From the NCBI GenBank assembly GCA_019119875.1, contig DWWG01000152.1, positions 1-63,819 of the forward strand: a DNA stretch of 63,819 bases, read 5' to 3'. The stretch is from Candidatus Dietzia intestinigallinarum (lineage in GTDB: Bacteria > Actinomycetota > Actinomycetes > Mycobacteriales > Mycobacteriaceae). Under the pieces are notes generated by a model. The model searched no databases and was not told the origin of the DNA. It saw nothing but the letters and a program-made list of their open reading frames with translations. Position numbers and translations under genes: made by a program. Each line of letters starts with the position of its first letter. Within the stretch, counting starts at the first letter, position 1. Shown piece by piece: positions 48,965 to 61,291 of the stretch.

Positions 48965-49753
48965 ATGACGAATATCGTCGTACTGATCAAGCAGGTTCCC
49001 GACACCTACTCCGAGCGAAAGCTCTCGGAGGGGGACTTCACCCTGGACCGCGAGGCCGCGGATGCGGTCCTGGACGAGATCAACGAGAAGGCCGTCGAGC
49101 AGGCTCTCCAGATCAAGGAGGCCGGTGACGGTGAGGTCACCGTGCTGTGCGTGGGACCGGAGCGCGCCACCGAGGCGATCCGCAAGGCGCTGTCGATGGG
49201 CGCCGACAAGGCCGTCCACCTCAACGACGAGGCACTGCACGGCTCCGACGTCGTCCAGACCGCCTGGACCATCGCCAACCTCTTGAACGCCAACGTCGGG
49301 GACACCGACCTGGTCATCTGCGGCAACGAGGCGACCGACGGTCGGATGGGTGCCATCCCGGCCATGCTGGCCGAGTACCTCGGCCTGCCGCAGCTCACCC
49401 ACATGCGGACCCTCGAGGTGGGCGACGGTGTGGCCAAGGGCGAGCGCGAGACCGACGAGGGCGTCTTCGAGGTCGAGGCCGGCCTCCCGTGCGTCGTGTC
49501 CGTCGGAGAGAAGATCAACGAGCCGCGGTTCCCGTCGTTCAAGGGCATCATGGCGGCCAAGAAGAAGCCGGTCGAGGTCCTGACACTGGCCGACACCAAC
49601 GTCGAGACCGTGCAGGTCGGCAAGGACAACGCCTCCTCGACGGTCACCTCCTCCACTCCCAAGCCGGCGCGCACCGCGGGCGAGAAGGTCACGGACGAGG
49701 GCGAGGGCGGTAACGACATCGCGAAGTACCTCGTCGCCCAGAAGCTCATCTGA
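48965..49753 (+). CDS. etfB: Electron transfer flavoprotein subunit beta
   Basis: Carries electrons from acyl-CoA dehydrogenases to the quinone pool with EtfA. The 262-aa protein begins MTNIVVLIKQVPDTYSE and has the AMP-binding region (LVICGNEATDGRMGAIPAMLAEYLGLP) and the segment EAGLPCVVSVGEKINEPRFPSFKGIMAAKKKP that contacts dehydrogenases. It precedes etfA by 48 bases. Equivalent to fixA/fixB in mycobacteria. Confidence 0.96.
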   Translation: MTNIVVLIKQVPDTYSERKLSEGDFTLDREAADAVLDEINEKAVEQALQIKEAGDGEVTVLCVGPERATEAIRKALSMGADKAVHLNDEALHGSDVVQTAWTIANLLNANVGDTDLVICGNEATDGRMGAIPAMLAEYLGLPQLTHMRTLEVGDGVAKGERETDEGVFEVEAGLPCVVSVGEKINEPRFPSFKGIMAAKKKPVEVLTLADTNVETVQVGKDNASSTVTSSTPKPARTAGEKVTDEGEGGNDIAKYLVAQKLI

Positions 49754-49801
49754 TCCGGGCTCACCCGACCGACTCACCCCAGTTTTCAAGGAGAATCCAC
49801 C

Positions 49802-50752
49802 ATGGCTGAAGTCCTCGTCGCGGTCGAACACGTCGACGGCGAACTCAAGAAGGTCACCCACGAGCTGCTGACCGCCGCACGTGCGCTCGGTGAGCCCTCC
49901 GCCGTCGTATTCGGCGAGACCGGCACCGGAGCCGCCCTCACCGCCGCCCTCACCGAGGCCGGTGCGGAGAAGATCTACGTCGCCGAGGGCGACGCTGTCC
50001 AGAACTATCTCGTGGCCCCCAAGGTCGACGTCCTGGCCGGCCTGGCCGAGCAGGGCGCGGCCGCGATCCTCATCGCCGCGACCTTCGAGGGCAAGGAGGT
50101 CGCAGGACGTCTGGCGGCCCGTACCGGCTCCGGCATCCTCGGTGACGTCGTGGAGATCCGTCAGGACGGTTCCGCCGTCCACTCGATCTTCGGCGGCGCG
50201 TTCACCGTCGAGTCGACCGTCTCCGGCGACACCCCCGTCTACACCCTGCGCCCGGGCTCCGTCGAGGCCGTCCCGGCCGCCGGCGCCGGGGAGGTCGTCG
50301 AGGTCCAGGTCCCCGAGCCCGAGAACGCCGCCAAGATCATCTCGCGCAATCCGATCGTGGGTGGCGACCGACCCGAGCTCACCGAGGCCACGGTCGTGGT
50401 CGCCGGCGGTCGAGGCGTCGGTTCGGCCGAGAAGTTCGAAGAGGTCGTCGAGCCGCTCGCCGACTCGCTCAAGGGTGCCGTCGGAGCCTCGCGTGCCGCG
50501 GTCGACTCGGGCTACTACCCGGGCCAGTTCCAGGTCGGCCAGACCGGCAAGACGGTCTCGCCCCAGCTGTACATCGCCCTGGGCATCTCGGGCGCCATCC
50601 AGCACCGCGCCGGGATGCAGACCTCCAAGACGATCGTCGCCGTCAACAAGGACGAAGAGGCCCCGATCTTCGAGATCGCGGACTACGGCATCGTCGGCGA
50701 CCTGTTCAACGTCGCCCCGCAGCTCACCGAGGCCATCAACGCCCGCAAGTGA
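49802..50752 (+). CDS. etfA: Electron transfer flavoprotein subunit alpha
   Basis: FAD-binding subunit of ETF, 316 aa. N-terminal [17 protein letters not shown] and the C-terminal FAD domain with [22 protein letters not shown]-like [49 protein letters not shown] lies 8 bases upstream of ATG. An 18-base-pair inverted repeat follows the gene. Confidence 0.97.
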   Translation: MAEVLVAVEHVDGELKKVTHELLTAARALGEPSAVVFGETGTGAALTAALTEAGAEKIYVAEGDAVQNYLVAPKVDVLAGLAEQGAAAILIAATFEGKEVAGRLAARTGSGILGDVVEIRQDGSAVHSIFGGAFTVESTVSGDTPVYTLRPGSVEAVPAAGAGEVVEVQVPEPENAAKIISRNPIVGGDRPELTEATVVVAGGRGVGSAEKFEEVVEPLADSLKGAVGASRAAVDSGYYPGQFQVGQTGKTVSPQLYIALGISGAIQHRAGMQTSKTIVAVNKDEEAPIFEIADYGIVGDLFNVAPQLTEAINARK

Positions 50753-50791
50753 GTCGCCCCCGGCGTGCTGACACCTGAGGTCTCCACGCCC

Positions 50792-50832
50792 GCGTCGGGC
50801 CCCGGCACCCCTGCGGTGCCGGGGCCCGACGC
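50792..50832. terminator. Perfect 18-base-pair inverted repeat between etfA and iscS
   Basis: Arms 50792-50809 and 50815-50832 are exact reverse complements around the 5-base loop CCTGC. There is no T-tract, so it would be an I-shaped stem rather than a classical terminator. It lies 10 bases before the TATCCT -10 candidate of iscS and could end the etfBA transcript or bind a protein. Confidence 0.6.
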
Positions 50833-50841
50833 ATTCCGGCG

Positions 50842-50847
50842 TATCCT
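50842..50847 (+). promoter_or_regulatory. Putative -10 element for near-leaderless iscS
   Basis: TATCCT ends 10 bases before the ATG at 50858. It supports starting the protein there, not at GTG/CTG codons upstream of the inverted repeat. Confidence 0.4.
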
Positions 50848-50857
50848 TGCCTGCGAT

Positions 50858-52054
50858 ATGCGCACCATCCGCCCCGTCCACTACCTGGACCACGCCGCGA
50901 CCACCCCGATGCGTCCGGCGGCCGTCGCCGCCTACGCCGAGGCAGCCTCCACCGTCGGCAACGCCTCATCCCTCCACGGCTCCGGCCGCCGGGCGCGGCG
51001 CCGTGTCGAGGAGGCCCGGGAATCGCTGGCACATCATCTGGGCTGTCGGCCCTCCGAGGTCGTGTTCACCTCGGGCGGGACCGAGGCGGACAACCTGGCG
51101 GTGCTCGGGCTCTCCGCCGCCGCCGCGGGTGACGTCGTGGCCGTCGGCGCCACCGAGCACCACTCGGTCCTGGACGCCGCCGCGCATCTGGCCACGGACC
51201 GCGGGGGACGCAAGGACGTCCGCGTGCTTCCCGTTGACGCGCGGGGCGCGGTCCGGATCGACTCCGTTCGTGATCTCGTGACGGAGGTCGGTCCACGGCT
51301 GGCGTTGGTCGCCACGATGCTGGGCAACAACGAGATCGGAACCCTCAATGATGTCGCAGACCTCGCCGCGCCGGCACGTGAGGTCGGGGCCGCGGTCCAC
51401 ACGGACGCCGTGCAGGCGGTCGGTCACGTCCCCGTCGACTTCGAGGCCCTCGGTGTGACCTCGTTGAGCCTGTCCGCCCACAAGTTCGGCGGGCCGCTCG
51501 GAGTCGGGGCGCTGCTCATCGACCGTGGCGCCGACTGTCGACCGATCGGATTCGGCGGCGGACAGGAACGTGACCTGCGTTCCGGCTCCGTCGATGTGCC
51601 CGGGGTGGTCGCGATGGCCACGGCGCTGGAGGAGGCCGTCGGGGAGATGGAGTCCGAGGCCCGACGCCTCACCGATCTGCGGGACAGGCTCGTGGACGGT
51701 GTCCGCCGGGTCGTCCCCGGAGTGATCGTCAACGGTGGGGGCGAGCGTCTGCCCGGAATCGTCAACCTCACCTTCCCCGGGTGTTCGGGTGAATCGCTGA
51801 TCCTGCTGCTGGACGCCGCCGGGATCGAGTGCTCGACCGGATCGGCCTGCACCGCCGGGGTCGCGGAGCCGAGCCACGTGCTGCTCGCGGCGGGAGCCGG
51901 TGAGGCGGCGGCCAGGAGCAGTCTCAGACTCAGCCTGGGCTACACGAGCACCGAGGCGGACGTGGAGGCGGCGATCGCCGCGCTCGGCCCCGCGGCCGAG
52001 CGCGCCCGTGTCGCCGGACTCGGGCTCACCCGAGCAGGAGCGGGGGCGTCATGA
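50858..52054 (+). CDS. iscS: Cysteine desulfurase
   Basis: Removes sulfur from cysteine for tRNA thiolation and Fe-S clusters; 398 aa, fold-I PLP enzyme. N-terminal [16 protein letters not shown] Lys209 in [10 protein letters not shown], and the persulfide Cys in [10 protein letters not shown] near residue 325-331. It overlaps mnmA by 4 bases; MnmA uses its sulfur. An in-frame extension to 50765 would run through the inverted repeat and is not likely to be translated. Confidence 0.95.
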   Translation: MRTIRPVHYLDHAATTPMRPAAVAAYAEAASTVGNASSLHGSGRRARRRVEEARESLAHHLGCRPSEVVFTSGGTEADNLAVLGLSAAAAGDVVAVGATEHHSVLDAAAHLATDRGGRKDVRVLPVDARGAVRIDSVRDLVTEVGPRLALVATMLGNNEIGTLNDVADLAAPAREVGAAVHTDAVQAVGHVPVDFEALGVTSLSLSAHKFGGPLGVGALLIDRGADCRPIGFGGGQERDLRSGSVDVPGVVAMATALEEAVGEMESEARRLTDLRDRLVDGVRRVVPGVIVNGGGERLPGIVNLTFPGCSGESLILLLDAAGIECSTGSACTAGVAEPSHVLLAAGAGEAAARSSLRLSLGYTSTEADVEAAIAALGPAAERARVAGLGLTRAGAGAS

Positions 52055-53181
52055 GGGTCCTGGCAGCGATGAGCGGGGGAGTGGACTCCGCGGTCGCGGC
52101 CGCGCGTGCCGTCGAGGCCGGCCACGACGTGGTGGGGGTGCACCTCGCCCTCAGCGCCGACCCGGCCACGCTGCGGACCGGATCACGTGGGTGCTGCTCC
52201 CGTGAGGACGCGGGTGACGCCCGGCGTGTCGCGGACATGTTGGGCATCCCGTTCTACGTGTGGGACTTCGCCGAGCGGTTCCGTGCCGACGTGATCGACG
52301 ACTTCGTCGAATCCTATGCCCGGGGTGAGACCCCCAACCCCTGCCTCCGGTGCAATGAGCGCATCAAGTTCGAAGCACTGCTCGATCGGGGGATGGCACT
52401 GGGCTTCGACGCGGTGGCCACCGGACACTACGCCCGCCTGTCTCACGAGGAGTTGCCGGACGGCACCCGCCGGCCCGTTCTCCGCCGGGCGGTCGACGAC
52501 GCCAAGGACCAGTCGTACGTGCTGGGAGTGCTCACCCCCCGGCAGCTGGACCATTCGCTGTTCCCGCTCGGGGACACCCGTAAGTCCGATGTCCGGGCCG
52601 AGGCCGAGGCCGCCGGATTCCCGGTGGCCTCCAAGCCCGACAGTCACGACATCTGCTTCATCCCGTCCGGTGACACCCGAGCCTTCCTCGGCGCACGTAT
52701 CGGCGTTCGGCCGGGAGCGGTGGTGGATGCGGACACCGGTGACGAGCTGGGGCGGCACGAGGGCGTGCACGGTTTCACGATCGGGCAGCGCAAGGGGCTC
52801 GGTATCGAGAAGCCGGCCGCCGACGGGCGGCCCCGGTACATCACGGCCATCGATGCCGAGACCGGCACGGTCACCGTCGGCGGTGCGGATCATCTGCTGT
52901 CGTCCGGGATGACCGCCATGTCGCCGTACTGGCTGGTCGACGACGACATCCGCGAGACCGACTGCTTGGTGCAGATCCGCGCACACGGTGAGGCGACCCC
53001 GGGGCACGTCCGGCGGATCGGCGACGGCGCGGACGCCCGGCTCGAGATCTCCCTGGATCAGCCGGTGCGCGGTGTGGCCCCCGGCCAGGCGGCGGTGCTC
53101 TACCGCCCGGAGGACGGGGGAGAGCGGGTCCTGGGCAGCGGGACCATCTCGGTCGCGCGGCCGGTCGGGGGGAGTTCGTGA
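52051..53181 (+). CDS. mnmA: tRNA 2-thiouridylase
   Basis: Thiolates U34 in tRNAs for Lys, Glu and Gln. The 376-aa protein has the PP-loop [25 protein letters not shown] with the catalytic Cys, KDQSYVLG, and [11 protein letters not shown] with the second Cys. It is directly coupled to the sulfur donor gene iscS and overlaps the next gene by 4 bases (GTGA). Confidence 0.97.
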   Translation: MRVLAAMSGGVDSAVAAARAVEAGHDVVGVHLALSADPATLRTGSRGCCSREDAGDARRVADMLGIPFYVWDFAERFRADVIDDFVESYARGETPNPCLRCNERIKFEALLDRGMALGFDAVATGHYARLSHEELPDGTRRPVLRRAVDDAKDQSYVLGVLTPRQLDHSLFPLGDTRKSDVRAEAEAAGFPVASKPDSHDICFIPSGDTRAFLGARIGVRPGAVVDADTGDELGRHEGVHGFTIGQRKGLGIEKPAADGRPRYITAIDAETGTVTVGGADHLLSSGMTAMSPYWLVDDDIRETDCLVQIRAHGEATPGHVRRIGDGADARLEISLDQPVRGVAPGQAAVLYRPEDGGERVLGSGTISVARPVGGSS

Positions 53182-54260
53182 CGGGGCCGACCGTGGCCAG
53201 CACCGGGCCGGGCCCGATGCCGGGGACCGACCCCCGTGAGAGCGCCCGCATCGTGGCGGGCGAATGTCACAGACTGCCCTTCCTTCCCGAGCTGCCCGGG
53301 CGGGGACCGGGTTCCGATCAGGCCGGACGCACCCTGGCGATGCTCGTCGACCTGCCGGTGGACGTCTCGCCACGAGGTTGGCGGCTGTCCGATTCACGGG
53401 GCCGCCTGGCCCGCGTGGCAGCCGACCTGCTCGATCGCGACAGCGATGCACTCGAGGAGGCGGACGAACAGGCCCGCGAGCCCGACACGCCCCCCTCGGA
53501 CTCGGACCGTTTTCTGCAGGTCCGTGTGACGGGGCCGTGGTCCCTGGCGGCGGGTCTGGAGTTGCCGGGTGGACTCCCCGCCCTCACCGACCGAGGCGCT
53601 CGGCGCGATCTGGCGTCCTCCCTGGCGGAAGGCGTGGCCTCGCGGACGGTTCGGCTGGCCGGACGGCTGCGGGCCGGCAGCCGGGTGGTCCTGGACGAGC
53701 CGATGCTCTGGCGCGTGGCCGCGGGAACGGTGCCGGCGCCCAGCCACTTTGATCCGGTTGCGGCCGTGCCGACCGAACGGCTCGTCCTCGCGCTCAGCCG
53801 GTTCGCCGACACGCTCCGTGCGGCCGGCGTGGATCAGGTGCTGCTCCGCCCGCCCACCACGGCAGCTCCTGACTCGCCGCAGCTCTTCTCCGCCTTTGCC
53901 GAAACCCCACGAGGTGAGACCCCGCTCGACGGGCTGGTGCTGGAAGCCGAACCGCTCTATGCGGCTCGAGCCCACGACGCACTCGACGCGGCGGGGGCCG
54001 TGCTCGGCGACGGCCGGATCCTCCAGCTGGAGGGGATCGCCGAGACCGACCGGCCCGGTGATACCGGGGCTGGCGTGGAACGCGCCGCTTCAGCTCTGTT
54101 CGCGCTTCTCGACAGGGTGGGCGCGCCCAGGTACGAGAGCCTGAGCCACCTGGTGCTGACCCCGACGATCCGCCGGGTGACGACCGACGAGCACTCTGCC
54201 GTCCGCGCGCTCGCAGCCGCCCGCCGGGTGGCCGAGGCCGCCCCACGCCTCGCCGAATAG
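53178..54260 (+). CDS. MetE-like (cobalamin-independent methionine synthase C-terminal domain-like) protein
   Basis: A 360-aa protein resembling the UROD/MetE barrel. Visible features are [20 protein letters not shown] near residue 115, VLDEPMLWR, and the C-terminal [18 protein letters not shown]. The Cys and His zinc ligands of true MetE are missing or unclear (its single Cys is in GECHRL near the N-terminus), so catalytic methionine synthesis is unlikely. It matches, by recall, M. tuberculosis Rv3015c, which also lies next to ligA. Co-translated with mnmA; function unknown. Confidence 0.72.
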   Translation: MTGPTVASTGPGPMPGTDPRESARIVAGECHRLPFLPELPGRGPGSDQAGRTLAMLVDLPVDVSPRGWRLSDSRGRLARVAADLLDRDSDALEEADEQAREPDTPPSDSDRFLQVRVTGPWSLAAGLELPGGLPALTDRGARRDLASSLAEGVASRTVRLAGRLRAGSRVVLDEPMLWRVAAGTVPAPSHFDPVAAVPTERLVLALSRFADTLRAAGVDQVLLRPPTTAAPDSPQLFSAFAETPRGETPLDGLVLEAEPLYAARAHDALDAAGAVLGDGRILQLEGIAETDRPGDTGAGVERAASALFALLDRVGAPRYESLSHLVLTPTIRRVTTDEHSAVRALAAARRVAEAAPRLAE

Positions 54261-54368
54261 GCGACGGCCGGCGCACTATGGGGCGGCCGGGACACGGCGG
54301 CCGGGCCCCGGAGGTCAGGCCCCGGCGGACCGATCGCGCCGGGTCCAGGCCGCGGTCCTCGCGGGGGA

Positions 54369-55064
54369 TCAGACCGTGGCGATCGGCCACTCGGCACTGA
54401 CGTCCGACGCGTCCTTTCCCGTGCGTTCGAGGTAGGCGGCGAAATTCCGTTGCCGAACCTCGTGCCAGCGGGCCTGCTGCAGGTTGACCTCCCGCCAGTC
54501 GCGAGCCGCCAGGTCGGGAAGCGCCCCGAGGAGCTTCCAGGCCAGTCGTGCCGCGGCCAGCGCGTCGGCTTCCGCCTCATGGGCGGCGTCCAGGCGTACA
54601 CCGTGGAACTCGCACACGGCCTCGAGTGTGCGCTTGCCCTTGCGGTAGGGATCGGTCGCCCGGTCGATCACGAACGGGTCGACCACCGGACCGAGGATCT
54701 CAAAGGTGGGGTCCCATCGGCGCAGAACGGTCAGGTCGAAGCAGGCGTTGAAGGCCACGAGCGTCCGGCCTTCGCTCCACCCCTGGCGGATGCCGGCCAC
54801 GGTCTCGGCGATCACCTCGGCATGCGGACGGCCGTTCGCGCGCGCGTGCTCGGTGGTGATGCCGTGCACCGCGGTGGCCCCAGGGGGGATCTCCACCCCC
54901 GGGTCCGCCAACCAGGTGCGCACCCTCCGGTCGGGGCCGTCGATGGACAGCAGAGCCGAGGTGACGACGTGCGCGGTACAGGGATCCGGGCCGGTGGTCT
55001 CCAGATCGAAGGCCAGAAGACGAGTGCGGTTGATGGTGACGGGGGTCTGGATATCGGTGGTCAT
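54369..55064 (-). CDS. DnaQ-like 3'-5' exonuclease (DEDDh family)
   Basis: A 231-aa exonuclease domain protein. DEDDh motifs: FDLETTG (Exo I Asp, Glu), NACFDLTVLRR (Exo II), and HEAEADALAAARLA (Exo III with His and Asp). It is not the replicative epsilon subunit by size alone; it may process DNA or RNA ends. ATG at 55064 follows TACCGT by 6 bases (leaderless); ATG at 55085 is the alternative. It is divergent from ligA. Confidence 0.88.
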   Translation of the reverse strand: MTTDIQTPVTINRTRLLAFDLETTGPDPCTAHVVTSALLSIDGPDRRVRTWLADPGVEIPPGATAVHGITTEHARANGRPHAEVIAETVAGIRQGWSEGRTLVAFNACFDLTVLRRWDPTFEILGPVVDPFVIDRATDPYRKGKRTLEAVCEFHGVRLDAAHEAEADALAAARLAWKLLGALPDLAARDWREVNLQQARWHEVRQRNFAAYLERTGKDASDVSAEWPIATV

Positions 55065-55070
55065 GCGCTC

Positions 55071-55076
55071 ACGGTA
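55071..55076 (-). promoter_or_regulatory. Putative -10 element for leaderless exonuclease gene
   Basis: TACCGT on the minus strand, 6 bases before the ATG at 55064. Confidence 0.35.
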
Positions 55077-55111
55077 GGACAGCACTCCGACATCGCGGTT
55101 GCGGGCGGGAC

Positions 55112-57322
<2,211 letters not shown>

Positions 57323-57325
57323 CGT

Positions 57326-57350
57326 CGGCTCTGGCCGGAACCCGGAGCCG
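57326..57350. terminator. Possible terminator hairpin between convergent ligA and ACT gene
   Basis: A 9-base-pair stem with one G-T pair (57326-57334 with 57342-57350) and a 7-base loop in the 63-base gap. No T-tract. Confidence 0.4.
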
Positions 57351-57385
57351 GCACACACCGTGCGTGCCGTGCACGCCGTGGACGA

Positions 57386-58036
57386 TCAGCCGGCCAGCAG
57401 AGTCCGCAGGATTCCCGTGAGATACTCCAGCCGCGCGATCTCGGACGGACGGAACGAGGGACCGCCCGGCCGACCCACCACGAGGACGTGCTGTGACGGC
57501 AGAGGTGCCGCGGCGAGAGCTGTGTCCATGGCCACCCAGCCGGCCGGCACGTCGTCGTCCTCGTCGAGCGCGATCGCGCGTTCCAGGCCGCACAGAGCCT
57601 CGACCCTGCCGCCCTGCCACATCGGTGCGGACTCGCCGCGCGCGACCAGGCGGCACGACTCGGTCGAGACGTCGACCACCAGCGCCCACCCGACCCGGAG
57701 GACGGCCGGCAACTCGTCGGCGAGCAGCTGGGCGGCGCGCTCCCCGGCGGTGGCCACCGAATCGACCAGTTCCAGCTCGCGGTGGGCGTCCAGTATCCCG
57801 CCGAACGGACGCAGTGAATCGACCAGTACGCCGTCCAGCTGTTCCGCCGCGGTGATGAGCGTGTCGGGGAAGGTCCCGTTGGGGACGTGCACCACGATGT
57901 CGTCCACCGCGACCCCGTCGAAGCGGTCCACGACGTCCAGGCTCACGATGTCCGCGCCCGCGGATCCCAGCGCCACGGCGAGGGATCCGAGACTTCCCGG
58001 TCGGTCGGGGAGCAGGACGCGCAGCAGATAGGACAT
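57386..58036 (-). CDS. ACT-domain amino acid-binding protein
   Basis: A 216-aa protein with an N-terminal ACT domain (about 1-75; [37 protein letters not shown]) and a C-terminal region of unknown fold that may be GAF-like ([29 protein letters not shown]). It probably senses an amino acid. It matches, by recall, Rv3013 next to ligA/gatC in M. tuberculosis. ATG at 58036 is 6 bases after CACAAT (leaderless); the frame runs open upstream through gatA but that part is antisense. Confidence 0.82.
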   Translation of the reverse strand: MSYLLRVLLPDRPGSLGSLAVALGSAGADIVSLDVVDRFDGVAVDDIVVHVPNGTFPDTLITAAEQLDGVLVDSLRPFGGILDAHRELELVDSVATAGERAAQLLADELPAVLRVGWALVVDVSTESCRLVARGESAPMWQGGRVEALCGLERAIALDEDDDVPAGWVAMDTALAAAPLPSQHVLVVGRPGGPSFRPSEIARLEYLTGILRTLLAG

Positions 58037-58042
58037 GACGCC

Positions 58043-58048
58043 ATTGTG
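58043..58048 (-). promoter_or_regulatory. Putative -10 element for leaderless ACT gene
   Basis: CACAAT on the minus strand, 6 bases before the ATG at 58036. Confidence 0.4.
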
Positions 58049-58068
58049 CCGCACCGATCCGGGCTGGC

Positions 58069-58074
58069 TAGGCT
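58069..58074 (+). promoter_or_regulatory. Putative -10 element for gatC-gatA
   Basis: TAGGCT; the transcript would start near 58081 and carry GGAAAGGGG before the GTG at 58113. Confidence 0.4.
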
Positions 58075-58112
58075 GGGCCGGTACCGACCACGTCACGGAA
58101 AGGGGCAGGCAC

Positions 58113-58412
58113 GTGACCTCGATCTCTCGCGGGGACGTCGCGCATCTGGCCAGGCTCTCGCGCCTGGATCTGAGCGACTCCGAGCTGGATTCGTTCGCGC
58201 AGCAGCTCACCGACATCCTCGTCCACGTGCAGGCTGTGTCCGAGGTCGCCACGGACGATGTGCCGGCGATGAGCCATCCCACCGCGATCACCAATGTGTA
58301 CCGGGAGGACGTCGTCACGCCCGGGCTGACCCCGGAGCAGGCGCTCGACCAGGCTCCGGCAGCGGACCAGCAGCGCTTCGAGGTCCCGCAGATCCTGGGA
58401 GAGGACGCATGA
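58113..58412 (+). CDS. gatC: Aspartyl/glutamyl-tRNA amidotransferase subunit C
   Basis: Small stabilising subunit, 99 aa, of the enzyme that converts Asp-tRNA(Asn) and Glu-tRNA(Gln) to the amides. N-terminal [25 protein letters not shown] is the family signature; the C-terminal end reads [14 protein letters not shown] start with GGAAAGGGGCAGG upstream. It overlaps gatA by 4 bases (ATGA). Confidence 0.96.
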   Translation: MTSISRGDVAHLARLSRLDLSDSELDSFAQQLTDILVHVQAVSEVATDDVPAMSHPTAITNVYREDVVTPGLTPEQALDQAPAADQQRFEVPQILGEDA

Positions 58413-59863
58413 CCGACCTGACCACAGCCACCGCCGCCGAGCTCGCCGGTCGGATCGCATCCCGCGAGGTCTCCTCGGAGGAGGTCACCCGGGCGTACCT
58501 GGACCGGATCTCCGAGGTGGACGGCGAGATCAACGCCTTCCTCCACGTGGGCGCCGACGCCGCACTCGAGGCCGCCCGTGCCGTGGACACCCGCCTGGCC
58601 GCGGGCGAGAAGCTCGGCCCGCTGGCCGGTGTCCCGGTCGCGCTCAAGGACGTGTTCACCACCACCGACGCGCCCACCACCTGCGCCTCGAAGATGCTCG
58701 AGGGCTACATGTCGCCCTACGACGCGACGGTGACCACACGCCTGCGCGCGGCCGGCATCCCGATTCTCGGCAAGACGAACCTCGACGAGTTCGCGATGGG
58801 CTCCTCCACCGAGAACTCGGCGTACGGCCCCACCCGCAACCCGTGGGACCACGACCGGACCCCCGGCGGCTCCGGTGGCGGCTCGGCAGCGGCCCTGGCC
58901 TCCCGTCAGGCACCGCTCGCCGTGGGCACCGACACCGGTGGTTCCATCCGTCAACCCGCCGCCCTCACCGCCACGGTCGGTGTCAAGCCCACCTACGGCA
59001 CGGTCTCGCGGCACGGTCTCGTCGCCTCGGCCTCGTCCCTCGACCAGGGCGGACCGTGCGCCCGGACCGTCGAGGACACGGCCCTTCTGCACCAGGTGAT
59101 CGCCGGTCACGACCCCGGCGACTCGACCAGCCTCGACGTCGCGATCCCCGACGTGGTGGCCGCGGCCAGGGAAGGCGCGCGCGGCGACCTGAAGGGTGTT
59201 CGCGTGGGTGTTGTCCGCGAACTTGCGGGCGACGGCTACCAGGCCGGCGTCGAGGCCTCCTTCCGGGCCGCGGTGGACACCCTCAGTGGTCTCGGCGCCG
59301 AGGTCGTCGAGGTCTCGTGCCCGAACTTCAGGTACGCGCTGCCCGCGTACTACCTGATCCTGCCGTCCGAGGTCTCCTCCAACCTGGCCCGCTTCGACGC
59401 CATGCGCTACGGACTGCGCACCGGTGACGGATCCGCAGACCAGGTGATGGCCGCCAGCCGCGCCGAGGGGCTGGGCCCGGAGGTCAAACGCCGGATCATG
59501 CTGGGCACCTACGCCCTGTCGGCCGGATACTACGACGCCTTCTACGGCCAGGCGCAGAAGATCCGCACGCTCATCGCACGCGACTTCGACGCCGCCTACA
59601 CCAAGGCCGATGTACTGGTGTCTCCCACCACACCCACCACCGCGTTCCCGCTGGGGGACAAGGTGTCCGATCCGGTCGCGATGTACCAGTTCGACCTGTG
59701 CACCCTTCCGCTCAACCTGGCCGGCCACTGCGGGATGTCCGTGCCGACCGGCCTGGTGGACGGCCTGCCCGCGGGCATGCAGATCATGGCGCCGGCACTG
59801 GCCGACGAGCGTCTGTACCGGGTCGGTGCGGCGTTCGAGGCCGCGAGGGGCGCGATCGCGTGA
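58409..59863 (+). CDS. gatA: Aspartyl/glutamyl-tRNA amidotransferase subunit A
   Basis: Amidase that releases ammonia from glutamine or asparagine for GatB; 484 aa. The Ser-cisSer-Lys triad is in place: Lys80 (PVALKDVF), the Ser/Gly loop [14 protein letters not shown], and nucleophile Ser179 ([12 protein letters not shown]). C-terminal [14 protein letters not shown]. It is overlapped by the MFS gene (GTGA), an unusual neighbour. Confidence 0.98.
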   Translation: MTDLTTATAAELAGRIASREVSSEEVTRAYLDRISEVDGEINAFLHVGADAALEAARAVDTRLAAGEKLGPLAGVPVALKDVFTTTDAPTTCASKMLEGYMSPYDATVTTRLRAAGIPILGKTNLDEFAMGSSTENSAYGPTRNPWDHDRTPGGSGGGSAAALASRQAPLAVGTDTGGSIRQPAALTATVGVKPTYGTVSRHGLVASASSLDQGGPCARTVEDTALLHQVIAGHDPGDSTSLDVAIPDVVAAAREGARGDLKGVRVGVVRELAGDGYQAGVEASFRAAVDTLSGLGAEVVEVSCPNFRYALPAYYLILPSEVSSNLARFDAMRYGLRTGDGSADQVMAASRAEGLGPEVKRRIMLGTYALSAGYYDAFYGQAQKIRTLIARDFDAAYTKADVLVSPTTPTTAFPLGDKVSDPVAMYQFDLCTLPLNLAGHCGMSVPTGLVDGLPAGMQIMAPALADERLYRVGAAFEAARGAIA

Positions 59864-61245
59864 CCGTGGTCCCCGAGCGGGACGCGTGGAAGGCTCTCGC
59901 GGCCCTGGTCATCGGGTTCTTCATGATCCTGGTGGATCAGACGATCGTCGCGGTGGCCACGGAGGCGTTCGTCACCCAGCTGGGCGCCACCACCAACCAG
60001 GTCATCTGGGTGACGAGCGCGTATCTGCTCGCCTATGTGGTGCCGCTGTTGTTCACCGGCCGGCTCGGGGACCAGATCGGCCCGCGCACGGTGGCGATCG
60101 CCGGGTTGGTCGTGTTCACCGGGGCGTCGCTGTGGTGTGGACTCGCCCCGGATATCGAGACCCTGATCGTCGCGCGGGTCTTCCAGGGGTTCGGCGCGGC
60201 TCTCCTGACGCCGCAGTCACTGAGCGTCATCACCCGGGTGTTCGCGTCGGGGCGCCGCGGCGCGGCGATGGGCGCCTGGGGTGCGGTCGCGGGAATCGCC
60301 TCGGTGGTGGGCCCGGTGCTCGGTGGGGTGCTCATCGACGCGTTCGACTGGCGGTGGATCTTCTTCGTCAACATCCCGTTCGGGATCGTCGCGGTGGTGC
60401 TCGTCTGGCTGTGGGTGCCCAGACTGCAGACCCGCCGGCATTCCTACGACATCGCCGGCATCGTGCTGTCGGCCGTCGGCATGTTCCTGCTCGTGTACGG
60501 GGTGCAGCAGGGCGAGTCGCACGGGTGGGGTGCCACGACGGGGGCTCTCGTCGCCCTGGGACTGCTCGCGCTCGTTGTGTTCCTCTGGTGGCAGTCGCGC
60601 GTGCGGACGGAACCGCTCGTTCCGCTCCGGTTGTTCCGGGACCGGAACTTCTCGATCGGAAACTTCGGGGTCTCCACGATCGGCTTCGTCACCGCCGGCA
60701 CGATGGTGCCGCTGATGTTCTACCTGCAGGGTGTCAAGGGGATGAGTCCCACGGCGGCGGGCCTGATGTTGCTCCCCATGGCGCTCATCGCCGGCGTCCT
60801 CGCCCCGATCGTGGGCCGGTTGGCGGACCGTCTGGATCCGCGGATTTTCACCGGTATCGGTTACTTCTCGTACGCGATCTCGCTGATCTGGTTGGCGTTG
60901 GTCATGGATTCGTCCACGTCGATCCCGATGCTGCTCGGTCCGATCGCGCTGATGGGGGTGGGGAACGGGTGTGTGTGGGCGCCCACGTCGTCCACCGCGA
61001 TGCGGCGGCTGGAACTGGAGTCCGCGGGTGCGGGGTCCGGCGTGTACAACACCACTCGCCAGGTGGGTGCGGTGCTGGGCTCGGCGGCGATCGGCGCGTT
61101 GATGCAAGCCCGCCTCGTCGCCCACGGCGACGTCGGCCAGGCCGTGGCGGACGCGATGTTCCTGCCCGCTGTGGTGGTGCTGCTGGGCGGCGTGGCCACC
61201 ATGGCCTTCCGTACCGATGAACAGTCGGTGAGCTCGGCGCGGTGA
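59860..61245 (+). CDS. MFS transporter, DHA2 (EmrB/QacA-like) family
   Basis: A 461-aa drug:H+ antiporter-like membrane protein with about 13-14 hydrophobic segments. It has [10 protein letters not shown] in helix 1, motif [11 protein letters not shown], motif [15 protein letters not shown], and motif [26 protein letters not shown]. The substrate is unknown. GTG start overlaps gatA, so it is translationally coupled to a translation enzyme; in M. tuberculosis gatA and pfkA are neighbours without this gene. It probably arrived in the block by insertion. Confidence 0.88.
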   Translation: MTVVPERDAWKALAALVIGFFMILVDQTIVAVATEAFVTQLGATTNQVIWVTSAYLLAYVVPLLFTGRLGDQIGPRTVAIAGLVVFTGASLWCGLAPDIETLIVARVFQGFGAALLTPQSLSVITRVFASGRRGAAMGAWGAVAGIASVVGPVLGGVLIDAFDWRWIFFVNIPFGIVAVVLVWLWVPRLQTRRHSYDIAGIVLSAVGMFLLVYGVQQGESHGWGATTGALVALGLLALVVFLWWQSRVRTEPLVPLRLFRDRNFSIGNFGVSTIGFVTAGTMVPLMFYLQGVKGMSPTAAGLMLLPMALIAGVLAPIVGRLADRLDPRIFTGIGYFSYAISLIWLALVMDSSTSIPMLLGPIALMGVGNGCVWAPTSSTAMRRLELESAGAGSGVYNTTRQVGAVLGSAAIGALMQARLVAHGDVGQAVADAMFLPAVVVLLGGVATMAFRTDEQSVSSAR

Positions 61246-61260
61246 CCCCTCGTTCCCCTC

Positions 61261-61266
61261 TAGACT
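61261..61266 (+). promoter_or_regulatory. Putative -10 element for pfkA
   Basis: TAGACT; transcript start near 61273, then AGAGGAG (61279-61285) 6 bases before GTG at 61292. Confidence 0.4.
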
Positions 61267-61291
61267 GCGGGGGAACCGAGAGGAGCTCCAC

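Noticed and set aside
48722-50893. Minus-strand open frame of about 720 codons opposite etfB and etfA
   Set aside because: Antisense shadow; repeated Gly/Asp/Leu runs with no motifs, and both etf genes are certain.
58037-59728. Upstream extension of the ACT-domain frame through gatC and gatA on the minus strand
   Set aside because: The ACT domain begins precisely at the ATG at 58036 with a -10 element before it; the extension is antisense to gatC and gatA.
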